Assembly (NCBI RefSeq): GCF_052065835.1
Contig: NZ_JBQHTG010000003.1
Span: 186,001 to 250,000, forward strand
From: Laedolimicola sp934402125
GTDB taxonomy: Bacteria > Bacillota > Clostridia > Lachnospirales > Lachnospiraceae
Reading direction: 5' to 3'
Length of the DNA stretch: 64,000 nt
The translations under genes and the position numbers were made by a program. Positions 9,391-17,907 of the stretch are shown here, one piece after another. The stretch's first letter is position 1; each line of letters opens with the position of its first letter. The notes beneath the pieces were generated by a model that saw nothing but the letters and a program-made list of their open reading frames with translations, searched no databases and was not told the origin of the DNA.

Positions 9391-9420
9391 AGAGCTTGCA
9401 ATTTCTGCAGGCTCTTTTTA
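9391..9420 (+). terminator. Intrinsic terminator after histidine kinase
   Basis: Stem AGAGCTTGCA / TGCAGGCTCT (one G-U) with a short loop and a TTTTTA tail. Confidence 0.8.
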
Positions 9421-9511
9421 TAATGGAACGTAACAGGCCATAGGGCGATAGCAGTTTCCAGAAGACCCGCCCGTCTGCCTACACAACATTCACAACAGCA
9501 GGAGGAGAAAC

Positions 9512-11797
9512 ATGGTTCAATTACTGGAAGGCGGAGCATATCTGCTGAACGGAACAGAGATTATTCCGGATACCAAGGACGCGCCCAGCGTGTTGGAAAG
9601 CCAGCTTGGTCAGGTGCCGTCCAAAGAAGAAGCGAAGAAGCAGACCATCGCTTATGGAATACTGGAGTCACACAATACATCCGGCAATATGGACAAGCTG
9701 GAGATCAAATTCGATAAGCTGACGTCCCACGATATCACATTTGTAGGAATCATTCAGACAGCCCGGGCTTCGGGACTGGAGAAATTCCCGATTCCCTATG
9801 TGCTGACCAACTGTCACAACAGCCTTTGCGCCGTAGGCGGAACCATTAACGAGGATGACCACATGTTTGGCCTGACCTGCGCGAAAAAATACGGCGGCGT
9901 CTATGTACCGCCCCATCAGGCAGTAATCCACCAGTTTGCCCGGGAAATGTTGGCAGAGGGCGGCAAGATGATTCTGGGATCTGACAGCCATACCCGCTAC
10001 GGTGCCCTGGGAACCATGGCCATGGGCGAGGGCGGACCGGAGCTGGTAAAGCAGCTGCTGAACAAGACCTATGATATCAATATGCCCGGCGTAGTAGGCG
10101 TGTACCTGACCGGAGAGCCCCAGAAGGGCGTAGGTCCCCAGGACGTGGCGCTGGCTATCATCGGGGCAGTCTTTGAAAAGGGCTATGTGAATAATAAAGT
10201 CATGGAGTTTGTGGGAGACGGCGTGGAGAATTTAAGCGCGGACTTCCGTATCGGCATCGACGTCATGACCACAGAGACCACCTGCCTGTCCTCCATCTGG
10301 AAGACCGATGACGCCATCAAAGAGTTTTATGAGATTCATGGCAGAGCTGGCGTCTACAAGGAGCTGAAGCCCGGCCCGGTGGCATACTACGACGGCATGA
10401 TTTATGTGGATCTGAGCGCTGTAAAGCCTATGATCGCCATGCCCTTCCACCCCAGCAATGTCTATACCATCGAGGAGGTAAAGGCAAATCTGGGTGATAT
10501 CCTGCGGGATGTGGAGAAGAAGGCCCTGGTATCCCTGGGCGGCGCAGTGGATTATCGGCTGACAGACAAGATCCGCGACGGAAAGCTCTACGTGGATCAG
10601 GGAATCATTGCAGGCTGTGCAGGCGGCGGCTTTGAAAATATCTGCGCGGCAGCGGATATCTTAAAGGGCGCAAGCATCGGCCCGGATGAATTTACCTTAA
10701 GCGTATACCCGGCAAGTATGCCGATTTACATGGAACTGGTAAAAAATGGAACTGCCGCTGCATTGATGGAGACCGGAGCAGTACTGAAGACAGCTTTCTG
10801 CGGCCCCTGCTTCGGCGCAGGCGATACGCCGTCCAACAACGGCTTCAGTATCCGGCACTCCACCCGTAACTTCCCGAACCGGGAGGGTTCCAAGCTCCAG
10901 AGCGGCCAGATTGCGTCTGTGGCGCTGATGGACGCCCGTTCCATCGCTGCTACCGCAGCCAACAAGGGTTACCTGACCGCGGCCACCGAACTGGACGTGG
11001 AATTCAGCAACCCGCGTTACTTTTTTGACAGCAAGATTTACGAGAATCGTGTCTTTGACAGCAAGGGCGTGGCAGATCCGAGCGTAGAGATCAAGTTCGG
11101 CCCGAATATCAAGGACTGGCCCGCTATGCCGGCCCTGGCGGAGCATCTGATTCTGAAGGTGGTATCGGAGATTCACGATCCGGTAACCACTACAGACGAG
11201 TTGATTCCCTCCGGCGAGACATCCTCTTACCGCTCCAACCCGCTGGGTCTGGCAGAGTTCACCCTGTCCCGGAAGGATCCGGCTTATGTGGGTCTGGCCA
11301 AGGAGATTCAGAAAGCCGAGAAGGCCATCGAGGCAGGAGATTGTCCCGCAGAGGCAGTGCCGGAGCTGAAACCGGTATTCCAGAATCTGAATGCGTGGTA
11401 TCCGGGCGTGGACAAAACCAATGTGGGCGTGGGCAGCACCATCTTTGCGGTGAAGCCGGGCGACGGCTCCGCCAGAGAGCAGGCGGCCTCCTGCCAGAAG
11501 GTACTGGGCGGCTGGGCCAATATCGCCAACTCCTACGCCACCAAGCGTTACCGCTCCAACCTGATTAACTGGGGTATGCTGCCCTTCCTGATTGACGAGG
11601 GAATCCTTCCCTTTGCCAAGGGCGATTTCCTGTTTGTTCCGGAGATCCGCAAGGCAGTGGAAGAGAAGAAAACCGAGATTCCTGTATACGTGAACGGTGA
11701 GAAAGACCGGGAAGTAACCCTGAAGCTGGGCGGACTGACCGACGATGAGCGAGAGATCATTCTGAAGGGCTGTCTGATTAACTATTACAGAGGATAA
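9512..11797 (+). CDS. Aconitase-family hydratase (YbhJ-like)
   Basis: A 761-residue member of the aconitase superfamily. Three cysteines in the places of the [4Fe-4S] ligands are visible: one in IIAGCAGGGFEN (about residue 369) and two in FCGPCFGAGD (about 429 and 432). SDSHTRYGALG at about 160 is the family active-site region. The C-terminal swivel domain includes KRYRSNLINWGMLPF. It differs enough from classical AcnA and AcnB that I would not assign citrate/isocitrate as substrate; it matches the group usually annotated only as hydratase. A GGAGGAG box precedes the ATG. It stands alone between two terminators. Confidence 0.85.
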   Translation: MVQLLEGGAYLLNGTEIIPDTKDAPSVLESQLGQVPSKEEAKKQTIAYGILESHNTSGNMDKLEIKFDKLTSHDITFVGIIQTARASGLEKFPIPYVLTNCHNSLCAVGGTINEDDHMFGLTCAKKYGGVYVPPHQAVIHQFAREMLAEGGKMILGSDSHTRYGALGTMAMGEGGPELVKQLLNKTYDINMPGVVGVYLTGEPQKGVGPQDVALAIIGAVFEKGYVNNKVMEFVGDGVENLSADFRIGIDVMTTETTCLSSIWKTDDAIKEFYEIHGRAGVYKELKPGPVAYYDGMIYVDLSAVKPMIAMPFHPSNVYTIEEVKANLGDILRDVEKKALVSLGGAVDYRLTDKIRDGKLYVDQGIIAGCAGGGFENICAAADILKGASIGPDEFTLSVYPASMPIYMELVKNGTAAALMETGAVLKTAFCGPCFGAGDTPSNNGFSIRHSTRNFPNREGSKLQSGQIASVALMDARSIAATAANKGYLTAATELDVEFSNPRYFFDSKIYENRVFDSKGVADPSVEIKFGPNIKDWPAMPALAEHLILKVVSEIHDPVTTTDELIPSGETSSYRSNPLGLAEFTLSRKDPAYVGLAKEIQKAEKAIEAGDCPAEAVPELKPVFQNLNAWYPGVDKTNVGVGSTIFAVKPGDGSAREQAASCQKVLGGWANIANSYATKRYRSNLINWGMLPFLIDEGILPFAKGDFLFVPEIRKAVEEKKTEIPVYVNGEKDREVTLKLGGLTDDEREIILKGCLINYYRG

Positions 11798-11827
11798 AAG
11801 AAGTAATTTTGAAGTGAAAATGTGGAA

Positions 11828-11870
11828 AAGGAGTGTGCTGCGAAGTGAATTTGAGCATGCTCCTTTTTGT
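11828..11870 (+). terminator. Intrinsic terminator after hydratase
   Basis: A 12-bp stem (AAGGAGTGTGCT / AGCATGCTCCTT with two G-U pairs) and a TTTTT tail. Confidence 0.8.
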
Positions 11871-11885
11871 GTGCCTATATCATGC

Positions 11886-11913
11886 TTGAAAAACTGATAA
11901 AATATAATATAAT
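11886..11913 (+). promoter_or_regulatory. Candidate promoter of the sugar island
   Basis: TTGAAA (11886-11891), a 16-base spacer and TATAAT (11908-11913); a second TATAAT overlaps at 11903. It opens a 300-base A-rich leader before the RpiR gene, with no open frame of note. It is the best sigma-A-like match in the gap 11798-12213. Confidence 0.6.
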
Positions 11914-12041
11914 CTTAAAATAGCAGACAATAATAAAAAAGAGTGGAAAAGCAAGTTATTTCTGCTTTAGAAATAAAAAGAAATGAAAAAGTGATATGGA
12001 AATAAGTGGATAAAAAATGAAGTGAATATGAGAATAGACAC

Positions 12042-12173
12042 TTCATTATGAAATGAAAAATGAGAAAAATTGTGAAAAATGCACAAAATAGAAGGCGAAA
12101 ACAAGTGGAAAAGTGAAAGGTGAATGAAATGAAAAGTAGAAAAATCTATCCGATATTTACTTCATTTGAAGTA
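12042..12173. promoter_or_regulatory. Repeated TTCA/TGAA palindromes upstream of rpiR-type gene
   Basis: Two palindromes stand out: TTCATTATGAA (12042-12052) and TACTTCATTTGAAGTA (12158-12173, 7-bp arms). Many further half sites (GTGGAAAAG, GAAATGAAAA, GAAGTGAA) fill the stretch 11810-12150. RpiR-family regulators commonly bind TGAA-N-TTCA-like palindromes, so these are likely operators for the gene that follows. The assignment is inference. Confidence 0.55.
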
Positions 12174-12213
12174 CGAATTAAAATAAAGTCAAGCAAAGGG
12201 AAAGAAAGCAGGG

Positions 12214-13056
12214 ATGATGATGCATGAGATATTAGAAAAAATTGCAAGACTTATACCATCACTGCCGAGAGCGGAACGACGGATTGCAGAAGCCCTTGCG
12301 GAGAACCCGGAGGCAATTGAAAGAATGACACTTGCACAGATTTCAAGAGAATCTGGCACGAGTGAAGCTTCCATTGTAAGGTTCTGCAGACGGTTGGGAT
12401 ATGACGGATATACTACTTTGAAAGAAGCTTTTACCGTTGCGAATCATGAAGCGCCTGATACGATCAATACAATAGGCGTACAGGATGACATGACGGCAAT
12501 TTTGAATAAATTATATAAGAATAATATGGAGGTACTCAGCGAAACGCTTGCCATTAAGGAAAATAAATACGAAGAAGCATTGATGGCGCTGCTGCAGGCT
12601 AATTCGATTCATTTTTTTGCAGTAGGAGACGCGTATGTTGCAGCAAAGCTGTCTTATATAAAGTTTAAACGGATAGGAGTTGCCTGTTCGGCAGAGGAAG
12701 ATATTATGCTTCAGATGATTGCCGCAAGCAATCTGACCAAAAATGATGTGGCGGTTGCCGTATCTTATGAGGGCCGTTCCAGAAATGTGGTAGAAGCAAT
12801 GAAGATTGCGAAGCAGAGAGGGGCAACGACCATCAGCATTACCAGACGGGATAATTCACCGTTATTGGAGTATACAGACATTCGCCTTTTGGTTTCGGCT
12901 AACGACCTGACAGTGGGCCGTGACAAGGTAACAAGACGTATCTCAGATCAGTTCATGCTGGAAGCGCTTTATCTGGGTTATGAATCAAGACTGGGACGAG
13001 GTTGCAAAGAACATATCACAGCTACACAGCAGGCAATTGATTATAATAAAATTTAA
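12214..13056 (+). CDS. RpiR/MurR-family transcriptional regulator
   Basis: A 280-residue regulator with an N-terminal HTH_6 domain (IARLIPSLPRAERRIAEAL, then TSEASIVRFCRRLGYDGY) and a C-terminal SIS domain (about 120-260) that would sense a sugar phosphate. It heads the sugar island and is the likely controller of it, repressing or activating in response to a phosphorylated ketose. Several ATG codons occur at the start (12214, 12217, 12223); a weak AAAGGGAAAG lies upstream and the exact start is uncertain. The stop is 13 bases before the next start. Confidence 0.92.
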   Translation: MMMHEILEKIARLIPSLPRAERRIAEALAENPEAIERMTLAQISRESGTSEASIVRFCRRLGYDGYTTLKEAFTVANHEAPDTINTIGVQDDMTAILNKLYKNNMEVLSETLAIKENKYEEALMALLQANSIHFFAVGDAYVAAKLSYIKFKRIGVACSAEEDIMLQMIAASNLTKNDVAVAVSYEGRSRNVVEAMKIAKQRGATTISITRRDNSPLLEYTDIRLLVSANDLTVGRDKVTRRISDQFMLEALYLGYESRLGRGCKEHITATQQAIDYNKI

Positions 13057-13069
13057 GAGGAAAATGAAA

Positions 13070-13747
13070 ATGTATAAGCTGGGTGTGTCTCTGCTTGAAT
13101 TGGATTATAGATATCTTGACAGAGATTTGAAAGCGATAGATGCGGCCGGAGCAGATTATGTGCATATTGATGTGATGGATGGAAATTTTGTTCCGAATCT
13201 GGGACTGGGAATCAAATTGATTGAAGGAATCCGTCCAAGCACCAGAAGAATTTTCGATGTACATATGATGACCCTGCATCCTGAAAAATTCATCAGGCGG
13301 ATAGCGGAAGCGGGCGCGGACATTATTACGGTTCATTATGAAACCTGTGAAAATGTAAAGCAGGTAATGAGCGATATCAGGGCGCTTGGGCGAAAGGCGG
13401 GAGTAGTGCTGAAGCCGGGAACGCCGCTTACCGTGTTGGATGAGGAAATCCTGCGTATGGCAGATGTGGTACAGCTGATGACTACAGAACCGGGAGTCGA
13501 GGGTCAGACCTTCATTCCGGAATCGCTGGAAAAAATCCGCAGACTTCGTGAGAAACTGAACCAGATGGGTCTGGATACAGATATCGAAGTGGACGGTAAT
13601 ATTACAAAGGAAAATATTGGAGCTGTTGCAGCAGCCGGAGCTACCATATTTGTATCAGGAAGAGCAATTGTAAAAGGAAATATGGAAGAAAATATCCGTT
13701 GGATGCAGCAGGAAATTCGCAAAGGGAAAGAAGGTAAGCAGACGTGA
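13070..13747 (+). CDS. Ribulose-/allulose-phosphate 3-epimerase family protein
   Basis: A 225-residue TIM-barrel epimerase of the Rpe/AlsE family. Metal and catalytic residues are visible: Asp in VHIDVMDGNFVPNLGLG, His in DVHMMTLHPEKF, the phosphate loop TTEPGVEGQTFIPE, and Asp in EVDGNITKEN. It should epimerise C3 of a ketose 5- or 6-phosphate. The context (FGGY kinase, 3-epimerase, RpiR regulator) suggests D-allulose 6-phosphate to fructose 6-phosphate, as AlsE does in E. coli, but ribulose 5-phosphate remains possible. I chose ATG 13070 over 13064 because AGAGG is nine bases upstream of it and only three from 13064. The frame is open further upstream but overlaps rpiR. The stop overlaps the next start (GTGA). 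Confidence 0.88.
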   Translation: MYKLGVSLLELDYRYLDRDLKAIDAAGADYVHIDVMDGNFVPNLGLGIKLIEGIRPSTRRIFDVHMMTLHPEKFIRRIAEAGADIITVHYETCENVKQVMSDIRALGRKAGVVLKPGTPLTVLDEEILRMADVVQLMTTEPGVEGQTFIPESLEKIRRLREKLNQMGLDTDIEVDGNITKENIGAVAAAGATIFVSGRAIVKGNMEENIRWMQQEIRKGKEGKQT

Positions 13748-15270
13748 AGTATGTAATAGGCATTGATTTGGGCACAAGCGCAACAAAGACAATTCTTGTG
13801 AATGAACAGGGAGAAACTGTAGCTTCCGCAGAACATTCTTATCCCATGTATCAGCCGCATAACGGTTGGGCAGAACAGGATCCCCACGACTGGCGGAATG
13901 CAGTTCTGGACACGCTGAAAGCCGTGGTAGAAAAAGCGGGGGTAAAGAGTGAGGATGTAAAGGGAATCGGACTTTCCGGACAGATGCATGGCTCGGTACT
14001 TCTGGATGAAAATGGAGAAACGATTGGGAACACCATTCTCTGGTGTGATCAGAGAAGTTCGGCACAGGTAGACGAAATGTTGGAAGCCCTTCCGATGGAG
14101 AAATGGCTGGAGATTTCCGCAAATCCGCCTTTGGCGGCCTGGACAGCAGCCAAGATTCTCTGGATTCGGGAAAATGAGCCTGAAAAATTCAAGAAATGCA
14201 GACACATTCTTCTGCCGAAAGATTATATTCGCTATGTACTGACGGGAGTATTTGCAACGGACGTATCCGATGCAACAGGCATGCAGCTTTTAGATGTAAA
14301 AAACCGTTGCTGGTCTGAAGAAATCCTGGATGCGTTAAAGATTGATAAAAATCTTCTGGGTAAAGTATATGAGAGTCAGGAAGTGACAGGAACCCTTCTT
14401 CCGAAAATCGCAGAACAGTGTGGGCTTTCCAAAGATACAGTAGTAGTAGCGGGTGGAAGTGACAATGCCTGCGCGGGAGTAGGAACCGGAGTGGTTCATG
14501 AAGGACAGGCCTTTGTTACCTTAGGAACCTCATCCGTTGTGTATTCACACTTTGATAAATATATCAGTATTCCGGAGGGTGGTCTCCATGTATGCTGCTG
14601 TGCAGTTCCGGGATGTTGGCATTCCATGGGTGGCCCCATGTCCGCAGGTTTGTCTGTGGAGTGGTTTAAGGATATGTTCTGTCAGGATTTGATTGAAAGA
14701 GCAAAGAAAGAAGGAAAGTCTTTTTATACTCTGCTGACAGAGCTGGTTGAGAAGATTCCGGTTGGAAGCGAAAAGCTGATTTACCTGCCGTTCCTGATGG
14801 GAGAGAGAACACCCCATATGGATCCGCTGTACAGGGGCGCTTTTCTGGGACTGAATACAGTACATACCCAGGCGCACATGCTTCGCGCTATCATGGAAGG
14901 CGTGGTATTCTGCCTGGCAGACTGCAATGATCTCTTAAAGGATCAGGGCATTGAGATTACCTCTCTTCGCGCCTGCGGCGGTGGAAGCACAAGCCCGGTG
15001 TACAGAAAAATGCTGGCGGATCTGTTCCGCTGTGGTATCCATACGTTGGCCAACAAGGAAGGAGGAGCCGCTTTCGGAGCTGCGATTCTGGCAGGCGTAG
15101 GCGCCGGAATTTATCCTTCTGTACGGGAAGCCTGCGATAAATTTATCCAGGAGCAGGATACCATGGACTTCGATCCGGCAGAAGCTGACCTGTATGAGAA
15201 ATACCATGCAGTATATGATCAGATGTATGGCGCATTGAAAAAGAGTTTTACGGATCTGGCACATTTATAA
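13744..15270 (+). CDS. FGGY-family carbohydrate kinase (xylulokinase-like)
   Basis: A 508-residue two-domain kinase of the FGGY/xylulokinase group. The first phosphate-binding loop is IGIDLGTSATKT at the N-terminus, with GIGLSGQMHG at about residue 78. The second domain has VTLGTSSVV (about 260) and the adenosine motif ACGGGSTSPVYRKMLADL at about 417. It would phosphorylate a ketose (xylulose, ribulose or a 6-carbon ketose). It starts with GTG overlapping the epimerase stop, so translation is probably coupled. Its sequence resembles XylB most, but no xylose isomerase is nearby. Confidence 0.9.
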   Translation: MKYVIGIDLGTSATKTILVNEQGETVASAEHSYPMYQPHNGWAEQDPHDWRNAVLDTLKAVVEKAGVKSEDVKGIGLSGQMHGSVLLDENGETIGNTILWCDQRSSAQVDEMLEALPMEKWLEISANPPLAAWTAAKILWIRENEPEKFKKCRHILLPKDYIRYVLTGVFATDVSDATGMQLLDVKNRCWSEEILDALKIDKNLLGKVYESQEVTGTLLPKIAEQCGLSKDTVVVAGGSDNACAGVGTGVVHEGQAFVTLGTSSVVYSHFDKYISIPEGGLHVCCCAVPGCWHSMGGPMSAGLSVEWFKDMFCQDLIERAKKEGKSFYTLLTELVEKIPVGSEKLIYLPFLMGERTPHMDPLYRGAFLGLNTVHTQAHMLRAIMEGVVFCLADCNDLLKDQGIEITSLRACGGGSTSPVYRKMLADLFRCGIHTLANKEGGAAFGAAILAGVGAGIYPSVREACDKFIQEQDTMDFDPAEADLYEKYHAVYDQMYGALKKSFTDLAHL

Positions 15271-15286
15271 AAAGGAAGGAAGAAAA

Positions 15287-15835
15287 ATGTCCCTGATGTA
15301 TACAGAAAACATTTTAAAAGAACTAGGGCAGGCAGTGTCCGGAATCGATGAAGAGGAGCTTCAGAAGGCGGCGGAGCTGATTCTTGGAGCAGGACAGATA
15401 TTCTGCGATGGGCTGGGAAGAAGCGGTTTGAGCTGTAAGGCTTTTGCCATGCGCCTGATGCATTTGGGATGTAAAAGTTATTTTGTAGGAGAAACAACGA
15501 CAACTGCCATTCAGAAAGGTGATTTGCTTCTTCTCTGCAGCGGTTCAGGCGAATCCAAAGCGCTGATTTCCCATGGGGAAAAAGCAAAGGAGAAAGGAGC
15601 CATGCTCCTGCTGGTGACCGGTAATCCGGAATCTACACTGGGAAAAATGGCAGATGTAACACTGGTGGTTAAAGCGCCAAAGAAAGAGGACAGGGAAGCG
15701 GTATCGATTATGCCTATGGGAACATTGTTTGAAGGAGGCTCCTGTCTGGTTTTTGAAAATCTGGTTCTTGTGTTGATGAAAGCTAAGAATGAAACCAGTG
15801 AAAGTATGTTCAAACGGCATGCGAATCTGGAATAA
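15287..15835 (+). CDS. SIS-domain sugar-phosphate isomerase (HxlB/6-phospho-3-hexuloisomerase-like)
   Basis: A 182-residue single SIS domain. The motifs CDGLGRSGLSCKAFAMRLMH and LCSGSGESKAL, and the C-terminal ending MFKRHANLE, are characteristic of 6-phospho-3-hexuloisomerase (the second enzyme of the ribulose monophosphate route). No hexulose-phosphate synthase domain is fused or adjacent, unless the upstream epimerase-like barrel takes that part. In this island it more likely isomerises a ketose phosphate. An AAGGAAGGAAG ribosome binding site is present. Confidence 0.82.
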   Translation: MSLMYTENILKELGQAVSGIDEEELQKAAELILGAGQIFCDGLGRSGLSCKAFAMRLMHLGCKSYFVGETTTTAIQKGDLLLLCSGSGESKALISHGEKAKEKGAMLLLVTGNPESTLGKMADVTLVVKAPKKEDREAVSIMPMGTLFEGGSCLVFENLVLVLMKAKNETSESMFKRHANLE

Positions 15836-15849
15836 AAGGGGGAATTACC

Positions 15850-16710
15850 ATGATAAAGTTAGGCCTGAATACATGGCTTTGGGCTGTAACCTTCGGCGAA
15901 GAGGATTTGTATTGCATTGATGAAATTGCCAGGCTGGGGGCCGAAGCAATTGATTTGTCCGTAAACGATCCGTTTCATTTTCCGGCTGCAAAGGCGGCAG
16001 AGAAGTTGAAACAGTATGATATGGAGGTCATTGTGACTACGGCCATGTCAAAGGAGTACAATGCGATTTCACCGGATCCGAAGGAAAGGGAAGCAGCTCT
16101 GGTCTACATGAAAAAGCTTCTGGATGTGGCACACGAGGTGGGAGCAAAGATTGTGGGCGGCGTTAATTACGTAGGTTCCGGTTATCATACGGGAAAGCCC
16201 CGTACCCAGCAGGAAATCGACTGGGATGTGGAATATCTGAAGCAGGCGAGTGAGTATGCAGCCCAGTATGGTATTACCATAGCGCTTGAGGCTATCAAAC
16301 GTTTTGAGTCGCATTTCCTGAATCGGGCGGAGCAGGCATTGGAGCTCATTGACCTGGTGGGAGCAGACAATATTAAGGTTCATCTGGATACCTTCCATAT
16401 GAATATTGAAGAGGACGATATCCCCGGCGCTATCCGGTTATGTGGCGACAAGCTGGCATACATGCATTTGGTAGACAGCAATCGCGGTACGCCTGGTATG
16501 GGACATATCCCGTGGTTAGACGTATTTAAAGCATTGAAGGATATTGATTATCACGGAGCGGGTTGTGTGGAAACTTTCAATCCACAGAAATTAGATGAAA
16601 TTGCACCGCTTACCTATCTGACAAGACGCTTCGCAGATACGCCGGAAGAGCTGGCGGAGCAGGGACTGCGTTACTTAAAGGCAGCCCGGACTATGGTTTA
16701 CGGCGTATAA
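15850..16710 (+). CDS. Ketose 3-epimerase-like TIM barrel (D-allulose/D-tagatose epimerase family)
   Basis: A 286-residue AP_endonuc_2 TIM barrel. The metal ligands fit ketose 3-epimerases: Glu in ALEAIKRFESHFLN (about residue 146), Asp in VHLDTFHMNIEE, His in YMHLVDSNRG, and Glu in GCVETF. The family interconverts free ketoses at C3, for example fructose with allulose, tagatose with sorbose, or ribulose with xylulose. It sits between the SIS isomerase and the importer genes, so it probably acts on the imported sugar before the FGGY kinase. Exact substrate unknown. Confidence 0.85.
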   Translation: MIKLGLNTWLWAVTFGEEDLYCIDEIARLGAEAIDLSVNDPFHFPAAKAAEKLKQYDMEVIVTTAMSKEYNAISPDPKEREAALVYMKKLLDVAHEVGAKIVGGVNYVGSGYHTGKPRTQQEIDWDVEYLKQASEYAAQYGITIALEAIKRFESHFLNRAEQALELIDLVGADNIKVHLDTFHMNIEEDDIPGAIRLCGDKLAYMHLVDSNRGTPGMGHIPWLDVFKALKDIDYHGAGCVETFNPQKLDEIAPLTYLTRRFADTPEELAEQGLRYLKAARTMVYGV

Positions 16711-16780
16711 CATGTATCAGGTTCTGACCGGGGCGACCGGTGAACATAAAAACTTTTTCTATAATAAAAGGAGGAAGAAC

Positions 16781-17791
16781 ATGAAAAAGAAAGTAGTAGC
16801 AGCATTGATGAGCGTGGCTATGGTAGCTACACTGCTCGCAGGATGTGGAAGCAAGGCAGAGGATACAACAACTGCAACTGACACAACAGCAACAACAGAG
16901 GACACAGCTGATAAGGCAGACGAAGCCGCAGCGGATACCAAAGAGGGCGGACACAAGTTTGGTTATACCTACTGGGCAGCATCTGATTTCTTCTCAACGA
17001 TTGGCGACACCTTAACTGAGATCGCAAAAGAAAATGGCGATGAGGTTATCGTTGTTGACGCACAGCAGGATCAGTCTAAGCAGATCAGCATTATCGAGGA
17101 CTTTATTACACAGGGCGTTGACGCCGTATTCCTGAACCCGGTAGACCGCGAAGGCATTGAGCCGGCACTGGATATGCTGGCAGAAGCAAACATTCCGGTT
17201 GTAAATATTGATACAGCTGTTGCAAATCTGGATAAGGTTAAATCCTACGTGGCATCTGATAACTATGGCGCTGGCGTACAGTGTGCAGAGAAGCTTATTG
17301 AGCTCGTTCCGGATGGCGGCGAGGTAGCAATTCTTGACTACCCGGCAAACTCTGCTTGTGTAGACCGTGTAAACGGCTTCACAGATACTATCAAGGATAA
17401 GGGTTACACCATCGTTGCTCAGCAGGATGCTCAGGGTAAGCCGGATCCGGGTCTTTCCAAGACACAGGATATCCTGCAGGCTAACCCGAACATCGTAGCA
17501 GTATTTGGTTGCAATGATCAGTGCGCTCAGGGCGCTTACGCAGCTATCAACGAAGCAGGCTCCAAGGCAATTATCCTTGGCGTTGACGGTTCTCCGGAAG
17601 GCAAGGAGTACATCTCTGAGGGCGGTGCTTTTGTAGCAACAGCAGCTCAGTCTCCGAAGAAGATGGCAGCTGATTCTATCGAGACTGCATACAAGATTCT
17701 TGCCGGCGAGGACTATGAGACCAACATCGCAGTTCCGACCTTCATCATCGACAAGAGCAATGTAGCAGATTACATGGATGGATGGCAGTAA
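16781..17791 (+). CDS. Sugar ABC transporter substrate-binding lipoprotein (RbsB-like)
   Basis: A 336-residue Peripla_BP_4 protein. It opens with a lipoprotein signal peptide ending in the lipobox LLAGC (cysteine near residue 21), followed by a Thr/Ala/Asp-rich linker. The mature part contains FGYTYWAASDFF, QGVDAVFLNPVD and ILGVDGSPEG, typical for binding proteins of ribose, allose and related sugars. The ATG at 16781 has an AAGGAGG nine bases upstream; the longer open frame from 16712 would put 23 extra residues before the signal peptide and is not used. Codon use is strongly biased to expression-type codons. Confidence 0.93.
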   Translation: MKKKVVAALMSVAMVATLLAGCGSKAEDTTTATDTTATTEDTADKADEAAADTKEGGHKFGYTYWAASDFFSTIGDTLTEIAKENGDEVIVVDAQQDQSKQISIIEDFITQGVDAVFLNPVDREGIEPALDMLAEANIPVVNIDTAVANLDKVKSYVASDNYGAGVQCAEKLIELVPDGGEVAILDYPANSACVDRVNGFTDTIKDKGYTIVAQQDAQGKPDPGLSKTQDILQANPNIVAVFGCNDQCAQGAYAAINEAGSKAIILGVDGSPEGKEYISEGGAFVATAAQSPKKMAADSIETAYKILAGEDYETNIAVPTFIIDKSNVADYMDGWQ

Positions 17792-17837
17792 GTCCATATA
17801 GGATAGACAAGAATAAAGTTCAATAAGCAATAAAATC

Positions 17838-17884
17838 AGAGTTGTCCCGGCGGCTGCGGGAGTGGCAGCTGGGACAACTCTTTA
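17838..17884 (+). promoter_or_regulatory. Intercistronic hairpin between binding protein and ATPase genes
   Basis: AGAGTTGTCCC (17838-17848) and GGGACAACTCT (17871-17881) form a perfect 11-bp stem; GCTGC/GCAGC pair inside the loop. The T tail is only TCTTTA, so read-through is likely. Such a stem would stabilise the upstream mRNA end and give more binding protein than ATPase and permease. Confidence 0.7.
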
Positions 17885-17907
17885 GAGTCAGAATAGGAGG
17901 AATCGAT

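Noticed and set aside
16712..16780. Longer N-terminus of the sugar-binding protein
   Set aside because: It would put 23 residues before a clear lipoprotein signal peptide; the ATG at 16781 has a strong AAGGAGG.
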